64,000 nucleotides of DNA, taken from assembly GCA_033032865.1 (NCBI GenBank), contig JAWHQI010000148.1, positions 3,367,501 to 3,431,500 of the forward strand, given 5' to 3'. Below the pieces are notes generated by a model that saw only the letters and a program-made list of their open reading frames with translations, made no database searches and was not told the origin of the DNA. Origin of the DNA: Dactylorhiza incarnata. Taxonomy: Eukaryota; Streptophyta; Magnoliopsida; Asparagales; Orchidaceae. Shown one piece after another: positions 21,401 through 30,416 of the stretch. The position numbers and the translations under genes are program-made. Each line of letters starts with the position of its first letter. The first letter of the stretch is position 1.

Positions 21401-21705
21401 AAAGAAAGACGGTAAACCCCTACGGCTACAGCAGCAACTCTTGCTCCATTGCCGACACGTAGGTCCACCTCTCCTTTACTCAGCAATCTCCTCCTTCCTA
21501 GTTCCTGCACATTTGTACAAATGTGAGAACCACATCCGGTATCCAATACCCAAGATGAAGGAGCAGAAAGGTTTATCTCTATAACATAAATATCCGAAGC
21601 GGAAGTCATACCTCCCTTCATTTTATGCAGACCCTCAATGTATGAAGGACAATTCCTCCTCCAATGACCAGCCTTGCCACAGTGGTGGCATTTCCCTTCC
21701 TTCAC
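18487..21705 (-). CDS. Pol polyprotein of Copia-Y (protease, integrase, RT, RNase H)
   Basis: The open frame gives about 1072 residues from a GTG at 21705; no ATG is expected here because pol is normally made as a gag-pol fusion. In order: zinc knuckle CHHCGKAGHWRRNC (6-19), protease 'WVLDTGCGSH' (Asp55), GAG-pre-integrase zinc region 'LWHCRLGH...CESCLLGK' (189-229), integrase catalytic D252 (HSDVCGP), D315 (RSDRGGEY) and E351 (NGVSERRNR), RT 'MDVKTAFLNG' (D659) and 'LYVDDILL' (D746/D747), then RNase H with 'SGYTDASF', 'STTEAEYIA' and 'LYCDNNGA'. It has full family length and no internal stop. It would copy and integrate the element in virus-like particles and the nucleus. Confidence 0.93.
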   Translation of the reverse strand: MKEGKCHHCGKAGHWRRNCPSYIEGLHKMKGGMTSASDIYVIEINLSAPSSWVLDTGCGSHICTNVQELGRRRLLSKGEVDLRVGNGARVAAVAVGVYRLSLPSGLVIELDNCYYVPAITRNIISISCLDMIGFSFIIKNNCCSIFKNDVCYAVAQLFNGLYVLNLDHPIYNVDNNKRLRTNDSNPTYLWHCRLGHINEKRISKLHKDGLLDSFDYESFERCESCLLGKMTKPPFTGYTERAEDLLGVVHSDVCGPMSSMARGGYFYFVTFTDDFSRYGYVYLMKCKSETFEKFKEFKNEVENQLGKKVKALRSDRGGEYLSHEFRDHLKECGIVSQLTPPRTPQHNGVSERRNRTLLDMVRSMMSHADLPVSFWGFALETAAMTLNRAPTKTVLKTPYEIWTGKRPSMSFIKIWGCEAYVRRQMPDKLEPKSDKCYLVGYPKETKGYYFYLPSEGKVFVARTGVFLEKEFLSRKTQKVELEEVQEPQIVNEPELDSEPGLQDVVAREPAHETQVLRRSGRPRFEPERYGFLVSQIGNVLLMDHDDEPATYQEAMNGPDSDKWLEAMKSEMDSMYINQVWNLVEPPEGVRPIGCKWVFKKKTDMDGNVQTFKGRLVAKGFKQIHGVDYDETFSPVAMVKSIRILLAIAAYYDYEIWQMDVKTAFLNGNLLEEVYMTQPEGFVSPNEATKICKLNKSIYGLKQASRSWNLRFDEKIKEFGFVKNEDEPCVYKRISGSIVVFLILYVDDILLIGNDIPTLKVVKNNLGNCFSMKDLGEATYILGIKIYRDRSKKLLGLTQSTYIDKVLKRFNMLESKKGFLPMSHGVNLSKDQCPKSCEDKDRMKSIPYASAIGSIMYAMLCTRPDVSFALSMTSRYQSDPGECHWIAVKNILKYLRRTKDVFLVYGGKEELVVSGYTDASFQTDRDDSKSQSGFVFCLNGGAVSWKSSKQETVADSTTEAEYIAAANAAKEAVWIRKFIGELDVVPSIVGPVVLYCDNNGAIAQSKEPRSHQRSKHILRRFHLIREIVERGDVNICRVPTEENIADPLTKPLAQRKHDGHTRSMGIRYLNDQL

Positions 21706-22445
21706 GGTGCTCTTCTTTTTTTCAGTGCAGAAGATTTGGGCTCAAGATGTGACTTAGGTCCCACCTTCGTCTTCTTGAAGCCCTTGGCCTTACCCTTGCC
21801 TTTATGTACCATCAATATGGGACTAGCAGGCTTGGCCTTCTTCATGTTTATTTCGGCAGTTCGCAACATGCCTAGGAGCTCGGGCAGTGTCTTGTCTATT
21901 TCATTCATGTTGTAGTTCAAGGCAAACTGCTCATAACTATCCGGCAACGATTGCAGGATAAGATCTGTGGCCAACTCTTGACCCAGAGGAAAACCCAGTC
22001 TCTCCAGATTCTCTATATACCCAATCATCTTGAGTACGTGAGTACCAACTGAGTCTCGAGCTCCCATTTTGCACTGAAATAAGACATTCGTGACATCGAA
22101 CCTCTCTTGACGAGCTTGCCCTTGAAACATTTTCTTTAGGTGCTCGTCAATCTCCTTGCACCCCATGTTCTCGTGTTGCTTCTGAAGCTCAGAGTTCATG
22201 GTGGCAAGCATAAGGCACTCGACGTCTAAGGCGTCATCGGTATACTTCTTATAAGCATCCTTATCAACACGGGACGAGTTCCCGGTCGGCACCTCGGGGG
22301 CTTCTTCTTCCAAGACGTAGAGCTTTCGCTCTTGCCTGAGAACAATTCTCAGGTTCCTATACCAGTCCATATAATTCGTCCCACTAAGCTTGTCCTTCTC
22401 AAGGATAGCTCTTAGGGACAAGGAGGAATGTGAACCACTTGCCAT
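21702..22445 (-). CDS. Gag of Copia-Y (247 codons in its own frame)
   Basis: ATG at 22445 (MASGSHSS). Residues 1-60 contain 'LSGTNYMDWYRNLRIVLR', the usual copia Gag start. About 90-190 is the UBN2-type Gag domain with 'MFQGQARQERFDV', 'VLKMIGYIENLERLGFPL' and 'SLPDSYEQFALNY'. The C-terminus is lysine-rich. The frame ends at a TGA overlapping the first codons of the pol frame. Just upstream is an A7 run (plus-strand T7, 21716-21722). The zinc knuckle that belongs to Gag lies in the pol frame. Either a -1 shift occurs there or one A was lost. Confidence 0.92.
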   Translation of the reverse strand: MASGSHSSLSLRAILEKDKLSGTNYMDWYRNLRIVLRQERKLYVLEEEAPEVPTGNSSRVDKDAYKKYTDDALDVECLMLATMNSELQKQHENMGCKEIDEHLKKMFQGQARQERFDVTNVLFQCKMGARDSVGTHVLKMIGYIENLERLGFPLGQELATDLILQSLPDSYEQFALNYNMNEIDKTLPELLGMLRTAEINMKKAKPASPILMVHKGKGKAKGFKKTKVGPKSHLEPKSSALKKRRAP

Positions 22446-23481
22446 GGAATTCTACAAGAATTCATGCAGAATCTAATTAGTACCTTAATTTCAAAATACA
22501 ATTTATTTTTAATTTGGACTTCAATTAAATACTCCCACTATTTTTATTCAAATTGATAGCCCTCACTATCAATTCGGAGAGTCCATTGCGAGCTACTCTC
22601 TTAGTGGACAAGATCCGTATTTCACCAACACCACGAGTCCGCTTTGGCGTTCCTCTCATAATGCGGTTATTTAGGTAGGCAACGCTTGCCAATTGCATCC
22701 TCATGCAATTCTTGTATGGCTGGTGAATAACTCCTTATTCGCATCCATCATATGGAGCATGCCAACCCTATGCCTCTAGGCACTCAACCTTTGAGGTCAC
22801 CTAGTTAAGTTAGACCCGATGTCGACAGTGGGATATCACAATTATCCGCTCGCACCCTTACCAAGATAGATTAATGCACCTTGCTTTGGCAAGCCCACAC
22901 TTCATCGATCGAGGCAGGAAGAGTGTCATCCATCGGAAGGCATCCGAACACTTAATATTTGATAAAGGGATTTTAATTTTAATAATAGGTTAACACTTAA
23001 CCATGATCAACATTTGATCAAAGTGCACATCCACAGAAAAACAAGCTTTCTTAAATCCACATGCATCCCTTATGTGCACAACATAAGACTATCAACCTTT
23101 GATAGACGAAAGGGCTAAATCTGGACATTTAGAACTCTTCCAAATCTTCAGATTTACATGCATTGGACAAAGGCAAAGACAACTCGACTTAAAGCAGTAG
23201 ACAAGCTCGTCTCTCATTGTTGGATTCAAAATCCAAAACAGAACAAGGGTTCATTAACCACTTGAGGGACGGTTACTGCTAAGGAGACAACAATTTCTAA
23301 CAATTAGAAATTACCACGAAATCCCAGACGTTCCTGGCGGGGTTCCAAGACCCCCTTTTAAAATCATCAACATTTGATGTTCCAGGAAGAAATCTTGACA
23401 TTTAGAACGCTTCTAAATACCTAGATTTGCACGTACTGGAATAACCAAACTTCTGAAACAACATCCAAGACCAGAACCTCC
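22446..23481 (-). other. 5' leader of Copia-Y
   Basis: About 1 kb between PBS and gag, AT-rich, without a long ORF. Leaders of this size carry packaging signals in copia elements, but none was identified. Confidence 0.6.
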
Positions 23482-23492
23482 CTCTGATACCA
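23482..23492 (-). other. Primer binding site of Copia-Y (iMet type)
   Basis: The minus strand reads TGGTATCAGAG one base after the LTR end, the standard copia PBS for initiator tRNA-Met. Confidence 0.93.
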
Positions 23493-23493
23493 C

Positions 23494-24575
23494 TGTTGGG
23501 TTTTTCTAGAACCATACATCGAATGTAGGCGCAGCGGAAATAAACAGAAACAACCCAAAAAGGTTTGGATCGGCCATGAATGTTGAATCAAGAAGTTAAC
23601 AAAATGCTAGGTATGAAATTACCTTTGCGGGATTGGATCAAATCCAACCTAGATGCTCCACGAGTTGATTCCTGTCGTCGGCTATGCAAGAGTTCCCACG
23701 TAGAATAATGTCTACGTCTCTACAGTGATCCACACGAGCCGGGAGAAGAACGACTGCACCTTTGCACTTCCACGAACTGCTAGGTTCGCTCCAGGAAGAA
23801 CACACACGACGACGATCGCCGGAGAGGAGGTCAGCGGACGCGATCGAGCGACGGAACTCCTTCCGTCTAGGGTTCGGGCGAGAGCGGAACACTTCCGTCG
23901 GCCTTTCTCTTCGTAAGTTATCAGAACCCTAAAACCGAAGTCCTATTTATACCCAAAGGATAAACAGCTTCTAGAAGAATCGCTATCCGCAGACCACACA
24001 TCAGAATAAGGGCTTCTGTTACAATTCGTCGGAATTCCACGGAAGATCATTCGTCGAGATTTCACGGGACAACCCGACGAATCCGACGAATCAGATCAGA
24101 CGGCAACATTTGCCGAGAAAACGATCTCTGTAACAATTCGTCGAGTCTTCACGGGACAATCCGACGAATCCGACGAATCAGATCAAACGGCAACATTTGC
24201 CAAGAATGATCTCTGTAACAATTCGTCGAGTCTTCATGGGACAACCCGACGAATCCGACGAATCCCGACGAATCCAGACAGACGACAACATTTTGTCGAA
24301 TGAAGGGTTTCTGTAATGATTCGTCGAGTGTTCACGGGACAATCCGACGAATCCCGACGAATCCGACGAATTCTATCCGTGTAAACCCGACGAATTCAGA
24401 CAGCAACAACCTGCTGGATTTCCCCATTCTATATATGGTGATTGGTAACATTTACCAACACAGTCAATCTACCAACTTCTCCACATGCTCTTATGTGCGA
24501 CCCTGCAGGCTCATATCGCGTTGGCAGTGAGATTACATGTTTGACCACTTCTAGATCACAATGGCAACTCCAACA
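23494..24575 (-). repeat. 5' LTR of Copia-Y (1082 bp)
   Basis: Same ends as the left LTR and followed by TSD ACGAC. Differences seen by eye: 'tgtctacg' against 'tgtttacg', 'cgactgc' against 'cggctgc', and 'cttcatggg' against 'cttcacggg'. Two of the three are C/T changes; the third is G/A. Confidence 0.95.
23942..23952 (-). promoter_or_regulatory. TATA box of Copia-Y 5' LTR
   Basis: GTATAAATAGG on the minus strand, just downstream of the TTCGTCG repeat block in U3. This would drive the full-length transcript. Confidence 0.75.
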
Positions 24576-24740
24576 ACGACATCGGTCCTGGGCGGCGACA
24601 TCGGTCATGGGCGACGACATCGATTGAGGGCGGCGACATCGATCATGGGCGGCGACATCGATCATGGGCGGCGACATCGATCATGGGCGGTGGCATCGGT
24701 CATTGGCGGTGGCATCGGTCATGGGCGATGACATTTGGTG
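24576..24740. repeat. 19-bp minisatellite A, right half
   Basis: It continues 'acgacatcggtcctgggcgg', 'cgacatcggtcatgggcg' and so on, with the same 19-bp period as 15353-16427, and fades at 'gatgacatttggtggggg'. It carries the second copy of the ACGAC target duplication. Confidence 0.92.
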
Positions 24741-25120
24741 GGGGCTAACCTTCATAATTACACCTAACTTTCAAGTTAAGCAGTTTCTCATCATAAAGGA
24801 ACACACTTTAACCTAACCCTTAGAATCATCTACTATAATAAATAGCAGTTAAGAACATGTGTTTAAGAAGCTAGTTTTCCCTATGGAGCATTCATAGCCT
24901 TAATATATCCTTCAAACAGACATTGCAATAGCAGTAAGTTTTGCATTCATGCTGTGAAAAATGTTATCAAAGCATGTGAATGGAGAGAACATCAAAGATA
25001 CTTATTTTGTTAGGAAAATAATTAATAAAGGTAGACGCAAGAATAAAATCCCGCCGTGCCTGCCATCGGTAAAAGAATAGTTAGATGCTATAAATTTATA
25101 AATTTGAATTAGTTTTAAAT
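24741..25120. other. Unassigned AT-rich spacer between the two minisatellites
   Basis: No ORF, LTR edge or repeat recognised. Confidence 0.4.
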
Positions 25121-25590
25121 TCCGGCAATCGAAGGGGGCAGAGACACCCTGCGGGGATTGCGGCAATCGAAGGGGCAGAGACAATCGAAGGCGGAGGCGA
25201 TAATCGAAGGTGGCGACAATCGGCGGGGGCGGAGGCAATCGGCGGGAGCGGAGGAGATCGGCGGAGGCGGCGACAATCGGCGGGGCGGCGACAATCGGCG
25301 GGGGCGGCGACAATCGGCGGGGACGGCGACAATCGGCGGGGACAGCGACAATCGGCGGGGACGGCGGCAATCGAAGGGGGCGGCGACAATCGAAGGGGGC
25401 GGCGACAATCGAAGGGGGCGGCGACAATCGAAGTGGCGGCGGCAATCGAAGGGGGCGGCGGCAATCGAAGGGGGCGGCGGCAATCGAAGGGGGCGGCGAA
25501 AATCGAAGGGGGCGGCGATAATCGAACGGGGCGGCGATAATCGAAGGGGGCGGCGATAATCGAAGGGGGCGGCGATAATCGGCCGGGGCA
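25121..25590. repeat. 19-bp GC-rich minisatellite B
   Basis: Units around 'gggggcggcgacaatcgaa' (19 bp; for example markers at 25385 and 25404). An inner block has 'ggcgacaatcggcggggac' and edges have degenerate 'ggaggcaatcggcgg'. About 24 units. It shares the GGCGGCGACA core and the 19-bp period with minisatellite A but differs in the other half of the unit. Open frames in it are products of the repeat. Confidence 0.92.
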
Positions 25591-27229
25591 AAATAACCTT
25601 ATATTTTAAATTAATCCAGAGATTGTAGATATTATTTTAGTAAATGAGTCCAACTTCATATCTCAGGATTGCCGGTTTAGAAAGATCCTTTTTTAAGCGC
25701 AAGATTTGAGTCGCAAATTTAGATTTGGTAGAGTAGTTGCACAGTAATTAGTTCCAAAACATATGTATACATAATTAATGCGAAATTAAGCGGAAGCGAC
25801 CCAAAGTTTTATCAAAGTAAACAGATAAAGATTATAAATTAATTAACAGCTAAATACTGTTTAATAGACAATTAGAGGCATTATATTTCAGAAATCTCTG
25901 AACTTTAGGTCATTATAATTTATAAAAGGGAAGATGAGAAAGAAAAAAAGTTTCCCAGAATAGAGAGAGGCGACAATTTAGATTCATTTCTTCTTCGAGT
26001 TCTCCCTGTTCCTTACGCTTCGGCCGGAAGATCGAGTGGTAGGTCAGAAATATCTTTCGAGCTTCTCATTTCCTCCCTGCGTCTGGATGCCATTTTACTC
26101 TTTTCCTGTTTAAATAGAGTAAAGGCGAAGACAAAAGCTTCCTGTATAAAAGCTTCATGGGTCCGCTGTGCCACTTTTTCGAGCTTCTCGTTGCCGCTGC
26201 TGACCAGTTGTTTGTTCGTAGTTTCTTCCCGTGGGAGGTTGCTGTTAGAGATTTCTGACCCCAGAAAATGAAATAAATAATACAAAAAAGCATGAATAAA
26301 ATATGGATGGGTATATGGATGGGTACCTTGTAGGCATCCATGGACTTCTACTAAAAGAGTTGAAGACTTTGGAGAAGAATGAGCGCTTGATGACCAAACA
26401 GTTGTAGAAGGTGGAAATCGCCAGTTAGCCTCCAAAAGGAGCTCGAAATCACCGGCAAAAATAAAGGCAGAAGCTCGAAATCACCTCAAAATTTCACCGG
26501 AGAGTAAAAAAAACAAAAGTTACCTAGCCGAATGATGATAGAGAGAACCTCTGCGAGAAAGGTGAAGCTGAATGATGATAGCTTGGAAGTTCCCGTGACG
26601 GAGTTTTAGAGCGAGAAGAGATGATAGCGAGAACCTCTGCGAGAAAGGCGAAGCTGCAACCTCCGAGAAGGATGTAATTGCAACGCCTTGCTCGGCCAGC
26701 TTTTACTTAATTCTGGAGAGGGATGAGAGGAATTATTGCAGGCCAGCTATTTGCAAGTGAGTTGTCTCGTCAGAGGGCTATTTGCAAGGGAGTTGTCTTG
26801 TCAGAGGGAGATGGCTTGCAGTAGCTGTTTTTGGGGAGCCGGAGAAAGGTTGGAGGAGAAAAGTAGCTGGAAATAACAAATTACTATAAAGTCAACTTTT
26901 TTTAAATAAAGAGAGAAGTGGAGAGGGGTATTTTGGGTACTCAAATGTTACACCATTCATAAAACCGGGTTTTCTTATATAATAAAGATATATAAATATA
27001 TTGGTTTCTGAATTACTTCTGTTGTGATCTGATGTGATGTGATATGTTTCCATAGCCATACAAGGCGATCATTCTATGCTTGGAGAGTGAGTTGGTGCCA
27101 CTCAGAAAGCATAAGGTGGCCGTCTTGGGCGGTAAGGCCCATCACCGACCCGGCCCGGTTGCGGTTATGGGAGGGGGTCTTACATTTCACACTTGTCTTG
27201 ATGGTATCATCTGATGTTGCATCTCTGAA
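25591..27229. other. Unassigned region right of minisatellite B
   Basis: No retrotransposon motif. Two near-identical phrases 'agaacctctgcgagaaagg(t/c)gaagctg' lie at about 26544 and 26631. 'gagttgtct(c/t)gtcagagggc/a' is also doubled (26760-26815). At 26949-26990 'aaaaccgggtttt' and 'cttatataataaagatata' resemble ends of small DNA transposons or Helitrons, without a matching partner. 27120-27184 ('cccggttgcggttatgggagggggtcttaca') resembles the end of a chromovirus LTR. Confidence 0.3.
26013..26435 (-). other. Possible captured host-gene fragment (weak)
   Basis: An open frame of 140 codons on the minus strand. It contains a candidate intron: after 'gatgcctacaag' (about 26330) comes GTACCC and a pyrimidine-rich stretch ending 'ctctaacag' (about 26247). 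The downstream part has a helical, charged composition ('NEKLEKVAQRTHEAFIQEAF'). No known family is recognised. It could be a random frame. Confidence 0.2.
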
Positions 27230-28340
27230 TCTGAGACTCACTCCATCCTTCACCATTGTCATGATGGGGAAGCTGGTGGCCACATAAGGGCGGCTAGGAT
27301 TGCTTACAAAGTGCTTCAATGTAGATTGTTTTGCTCGGCCTTGTTCAAAGACCCCCACGCTCATGTGGCCAAGTGTGATGAATGACAGCGGTCAGTAAGC
27401 ATTTCGCACAGGGATGAGCTACCTCTTAACAATATGTTAGTCTGCGAGCTATTTGATGTTTGGGAAATTGACTTCATGGGACCCTTCCCAATGTCCCATG
27501 GAAATCATTATATTCTTGTAGCTATTGATTATGTTTCAAAATGGGTAGAGGCGGAGGCAGTATCAACTAATGATGCAAATATTATTCTCAAATTTTACAT
27601 CAGAGTATATTTTCTCGATTCGACACACCGTGAACAATCACCAGTGACAGTGGCACTCACTTCTGTAATAGACAATTCACACAGCGTTTGAAACATGTTG
27701 GTGTTCACCATAAAATTGCATTAGCATACCATCCGCAAACTTGCGGGCAAGTGGAAGTTTCCGATCGGGAGCTTAAGCGATAATTGAAAAATCAAGTCAC
27801 TCAAATAGGAAGGATTGGGCGAGAAAACTCGATGACGCCTTGTGGGCTTACCGAACTGCTTTTGAAACGCCCATCGGGATGTCTCCCTTTCAGCTTGTTT
27901 ATGGGAACGCATGCCACCTTCCCGTAGAACTTGAGCACAAGGCAATGTGGGCCACAAAACTACTGAATCTGGATCTTACTACTGCTGCCAATAAGCGCCT
28001 CCTCCAACTAAATGAGTTAGAGGAATTTTGGCAGTTCTCTTATGAGAATGCACGTATCTACAAGGAGAGAACAAAACGTTGGCAGGGTCGGCATATCACA
28101 CCCAAAGAATTTAAACTGTGTGACTGCGTGCTCCTATATAACTCCTACCTGCGACTTTTTCCTAGAAAGCACAAGTCTTGATGGTACGACCTCCTCACGA
28201 TCACCAATGTATCCCTGATTGGCGCTATCGAAATTTATGGAGAAAAGGAGGGGACATTCAAAGTGCTTGGTCATCGATTGAAGTTATATGTTGGTGGCAC
28301 ATTGGTGGATAACTGCCATAGTTTTGATTTGGTTGACCAT
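27230..28340 (+). pseudogene. Integrase of Athila-C (broken)
   Basis: Reading across frames: an integrase zinc region ('GGHIRAARIAYKVLQ', 'FKDPHAHVAKCD'), then '[18 protein letters not shown]' with the first catalytic Asp (27440-27500), '[14 protein letters not shown]', a damaged second-Asp region (27600-27700), and '[11 protein letters not shown]' with the Glu (about 27747). Then comes the Athila C-terminal block '[17 protein letters not shown]', '[22 protein letters not shown]'. The order matches Athila integrase. Everything upstream of integrase is missing. Frameshifts occur near 27600, 27690 and 28180. Confidence 0.85.
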
Positions 28341-30201
28341 GTATTTCTGTGATCGACCAATCCCTTTAGATTAATGTTTTGTAATAATTAAACTTTGTAT
28401 TCTCTAGAACGCTTATTCCCTTTGGGAACTAGTTACTTAATTTCTGCACTTTCTATTTTCTATTTAATCATCCGTGATGTCTGCTTGTGATGTATTATGT
28501 GTGTTCTTCTTCTTTTTAGTTAATTCATGTATGTTTATTTCTTATTTTTATTTAGATCACCCTTGTATTTTCTTTGTTTTGTTGGAGCTCACCCTACAGG
28601 TCTCGTTCACACTTGTTTTTTGGTGTCTTGCAATCGGTGACGCATTCCTTTGGAGCTATTTATTCATGGACTTGGACACAATTTTGATTGGGTAACGAAT
28701 TTCTTCCTCAAACCATCAATTCATTTTAAAATTGCAGTACTCATGCATTACATTTAGTTTCATTCAAGTCTGGGGTAGAGCATTTTCGTCACCCACACAC
28801 TTCACATCTTTGTTTCTGTCCAAGCTATTTATATTTATGCTCTATTGTTTATTTCTTGCACTCATCCACATTATTTTGGTCACCCACGCACTTAACATCT
28901 TTTTTGTCACCAATGTTCTAGTACTTCACATTACGGTGTATGGGATGAGTTTAAAAATAGTTAAATTAAAAGTAAATCAATGAGTGTATTGCAGGCTTGT
29001 GCAGTGTCCCTAGTGAAGTGCATGTGTTCTTGAGTAGGAATTTCAATTAACTTAATTCTCTATGCATAGTTTATTTTACATTTTTTGTCTTATATACACG
29101 TGTAATGATCACTTCTAATTCGAAGGCGATCTCGTCTCCCGATGGGCATGAGGATGTGTGTGATGAGTACAAGAGAGATTTTATCAGAACAAAGTGAAAG
29201 GTTTTCCTTTTTCGGTGTCTAGAACTTGCCCCATGCGATCCTCAAAGCATTTTCATTGGTCGCATAAGTTGATCGAAGATGATTTCGGTCGTTCCTTGGA
29301 TCGATTGTGCTTTTGAATCCTATCCTACTCGTCTACCATTGCATTGCCTTTTTCAGCCTTACACCTTGCCCTTTGATTCACCTCAACTTATTCATCACCA
29401 AAGCCTACAAGCAGATCCAATTTGCACGCTTAAATATGAGATCTTATCGTCGATGTGCTGTTGATTTTTATGTGTTATGGTTTTCTTGTGAGTAGGTGGC
29501 CATTCATTCTCTATCTTTTGGGTGTATGATTATAAAAGTAAAAGTGAGAAAAGAAGTTGAAAACAAAGAAAGAAAATGAAAAAAATAATAGTAAGTGAAA
29601 GTTTGTTTATGCTTGGCTTAGTGAGTGTGGCCCAATGTGTAAAAGTCTAAGTTTGGGGGGTATCACGTCTCCATCTTTTGTGCATGGTTTGTATTTGTGA
29701 TGCGAGCTCTCTTTTTGGTTTAAGCGTGATATAGCATTCATGTTCATCCTTGCTTATCCTCACTTTAAATCCAAGCCTGACAGTTCTTCCTAAGTTAAGC
29801 CATGGTGATTTGTCAACTAATTTAAATCGGTGTAATGGAGAGGGTGTAGTCGGGCGAGCCTATAACCATCAACATTGATGGATTTCTTTGGAGGCTTCCA
29901 GTTGCTTTGTGATTATAATTGTAATCTGAGTAGCTTAGTTTCTTTCTCCTCTCATTATATCTAGGATGAGTTCATTTCTCTTTCTATGAAGTGATTAGTG
30001 CAAGTATTATACAAGTTTAGAAAAAACTACAAAATTGTTTTATGCATAGAGATGTTCGTTAATAATTTTCCTAGTCTCCACAGACACAACACTTCTCTAT
30101 TCACTCATCATATTCACTTTCAATTTAGATTATTTCCTTTCTTATCCATAGTCGCTGTGTGGTTTGCTCGGGACTAGCAAACATCTAAGTCTGGAGGTAT
30201 T
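28341..30201 (+). other. 3' region of Athila-C
   Basis: About 1.86 kb between integrase and LTR. It lacks a credible envelope-like ORF. 'cacccac(a/g)cactt(c/a)acatctttt' is repeated at about 28793 and 28880. 'taagtttggggggtatc' at 29650 is an internal PPT-like motif. The PPT proper, 'ctaagtctggaggtat', is at 30184-30200, one base before the LTR. Confidence 0.65.
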
Positions 30202-30416
30202 TGACGGGTGTTATTCATATAGTGATTTAGCCCGTGATTATCTCAAATTTCCATTATATTTGCCCTAGTTTTTAGTAATTTTCACTTATATTCGATTCGA
30301 GTAGTTATTTCTAGGATAGGGTGCACTTCAAGCTAATTAGGGCGGGATTTCATGCAATCATGCATTAGGGAAATTCTTCTCCCCCACATCTATCTGAATC
30401 CTAATTGTTAAGTTTT
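30202..30416 (+). repeat. Athila-C 3' LTR, left part
   Basis: It starts TGACGGGTGTTATTCATATAG after the PPT. It is cut at 30416 by Copia-A and resumes at 51359. The 5 bases GTTTT (30412-30416) recur at 51354-51358. Confidence 0.75.

Larger units (their letters stand above)
16428..24575 (-). mobile_element. Copia-Y: young, nearly complete Ty1/copia element (8148 bp)
   Basis: Two 1082-bp LTRs flank a minus-strand internal region with PBS, gag, pol and PPT in the expected order. Target-site duplication ACGAC is at 16423-16427 and 24576-24580. By eye the LTRs differ at three sites, which implies recent insertion. All copia domains are present in the right order and the catalytic residues checked are intact. 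The one flaw seen is a frame change between gag and pol at an A7 run. It sits inside the 19-bp minisatellite. Lineage looks Tork/Angela-like, but an RT tree is needed to say. Confidence 0.93.

Noticed and set aside
25002..25591. Proline/arginine-rich open frames on both strands
   Set aside because: Same reason; this is minisatellite B.
26949..26990. Helitron end
   Set aside because: A small dyad (aaaaccgggtttt) and 'tataataaagata' are present, but there is no CTRR end and no convincing partner terminus.
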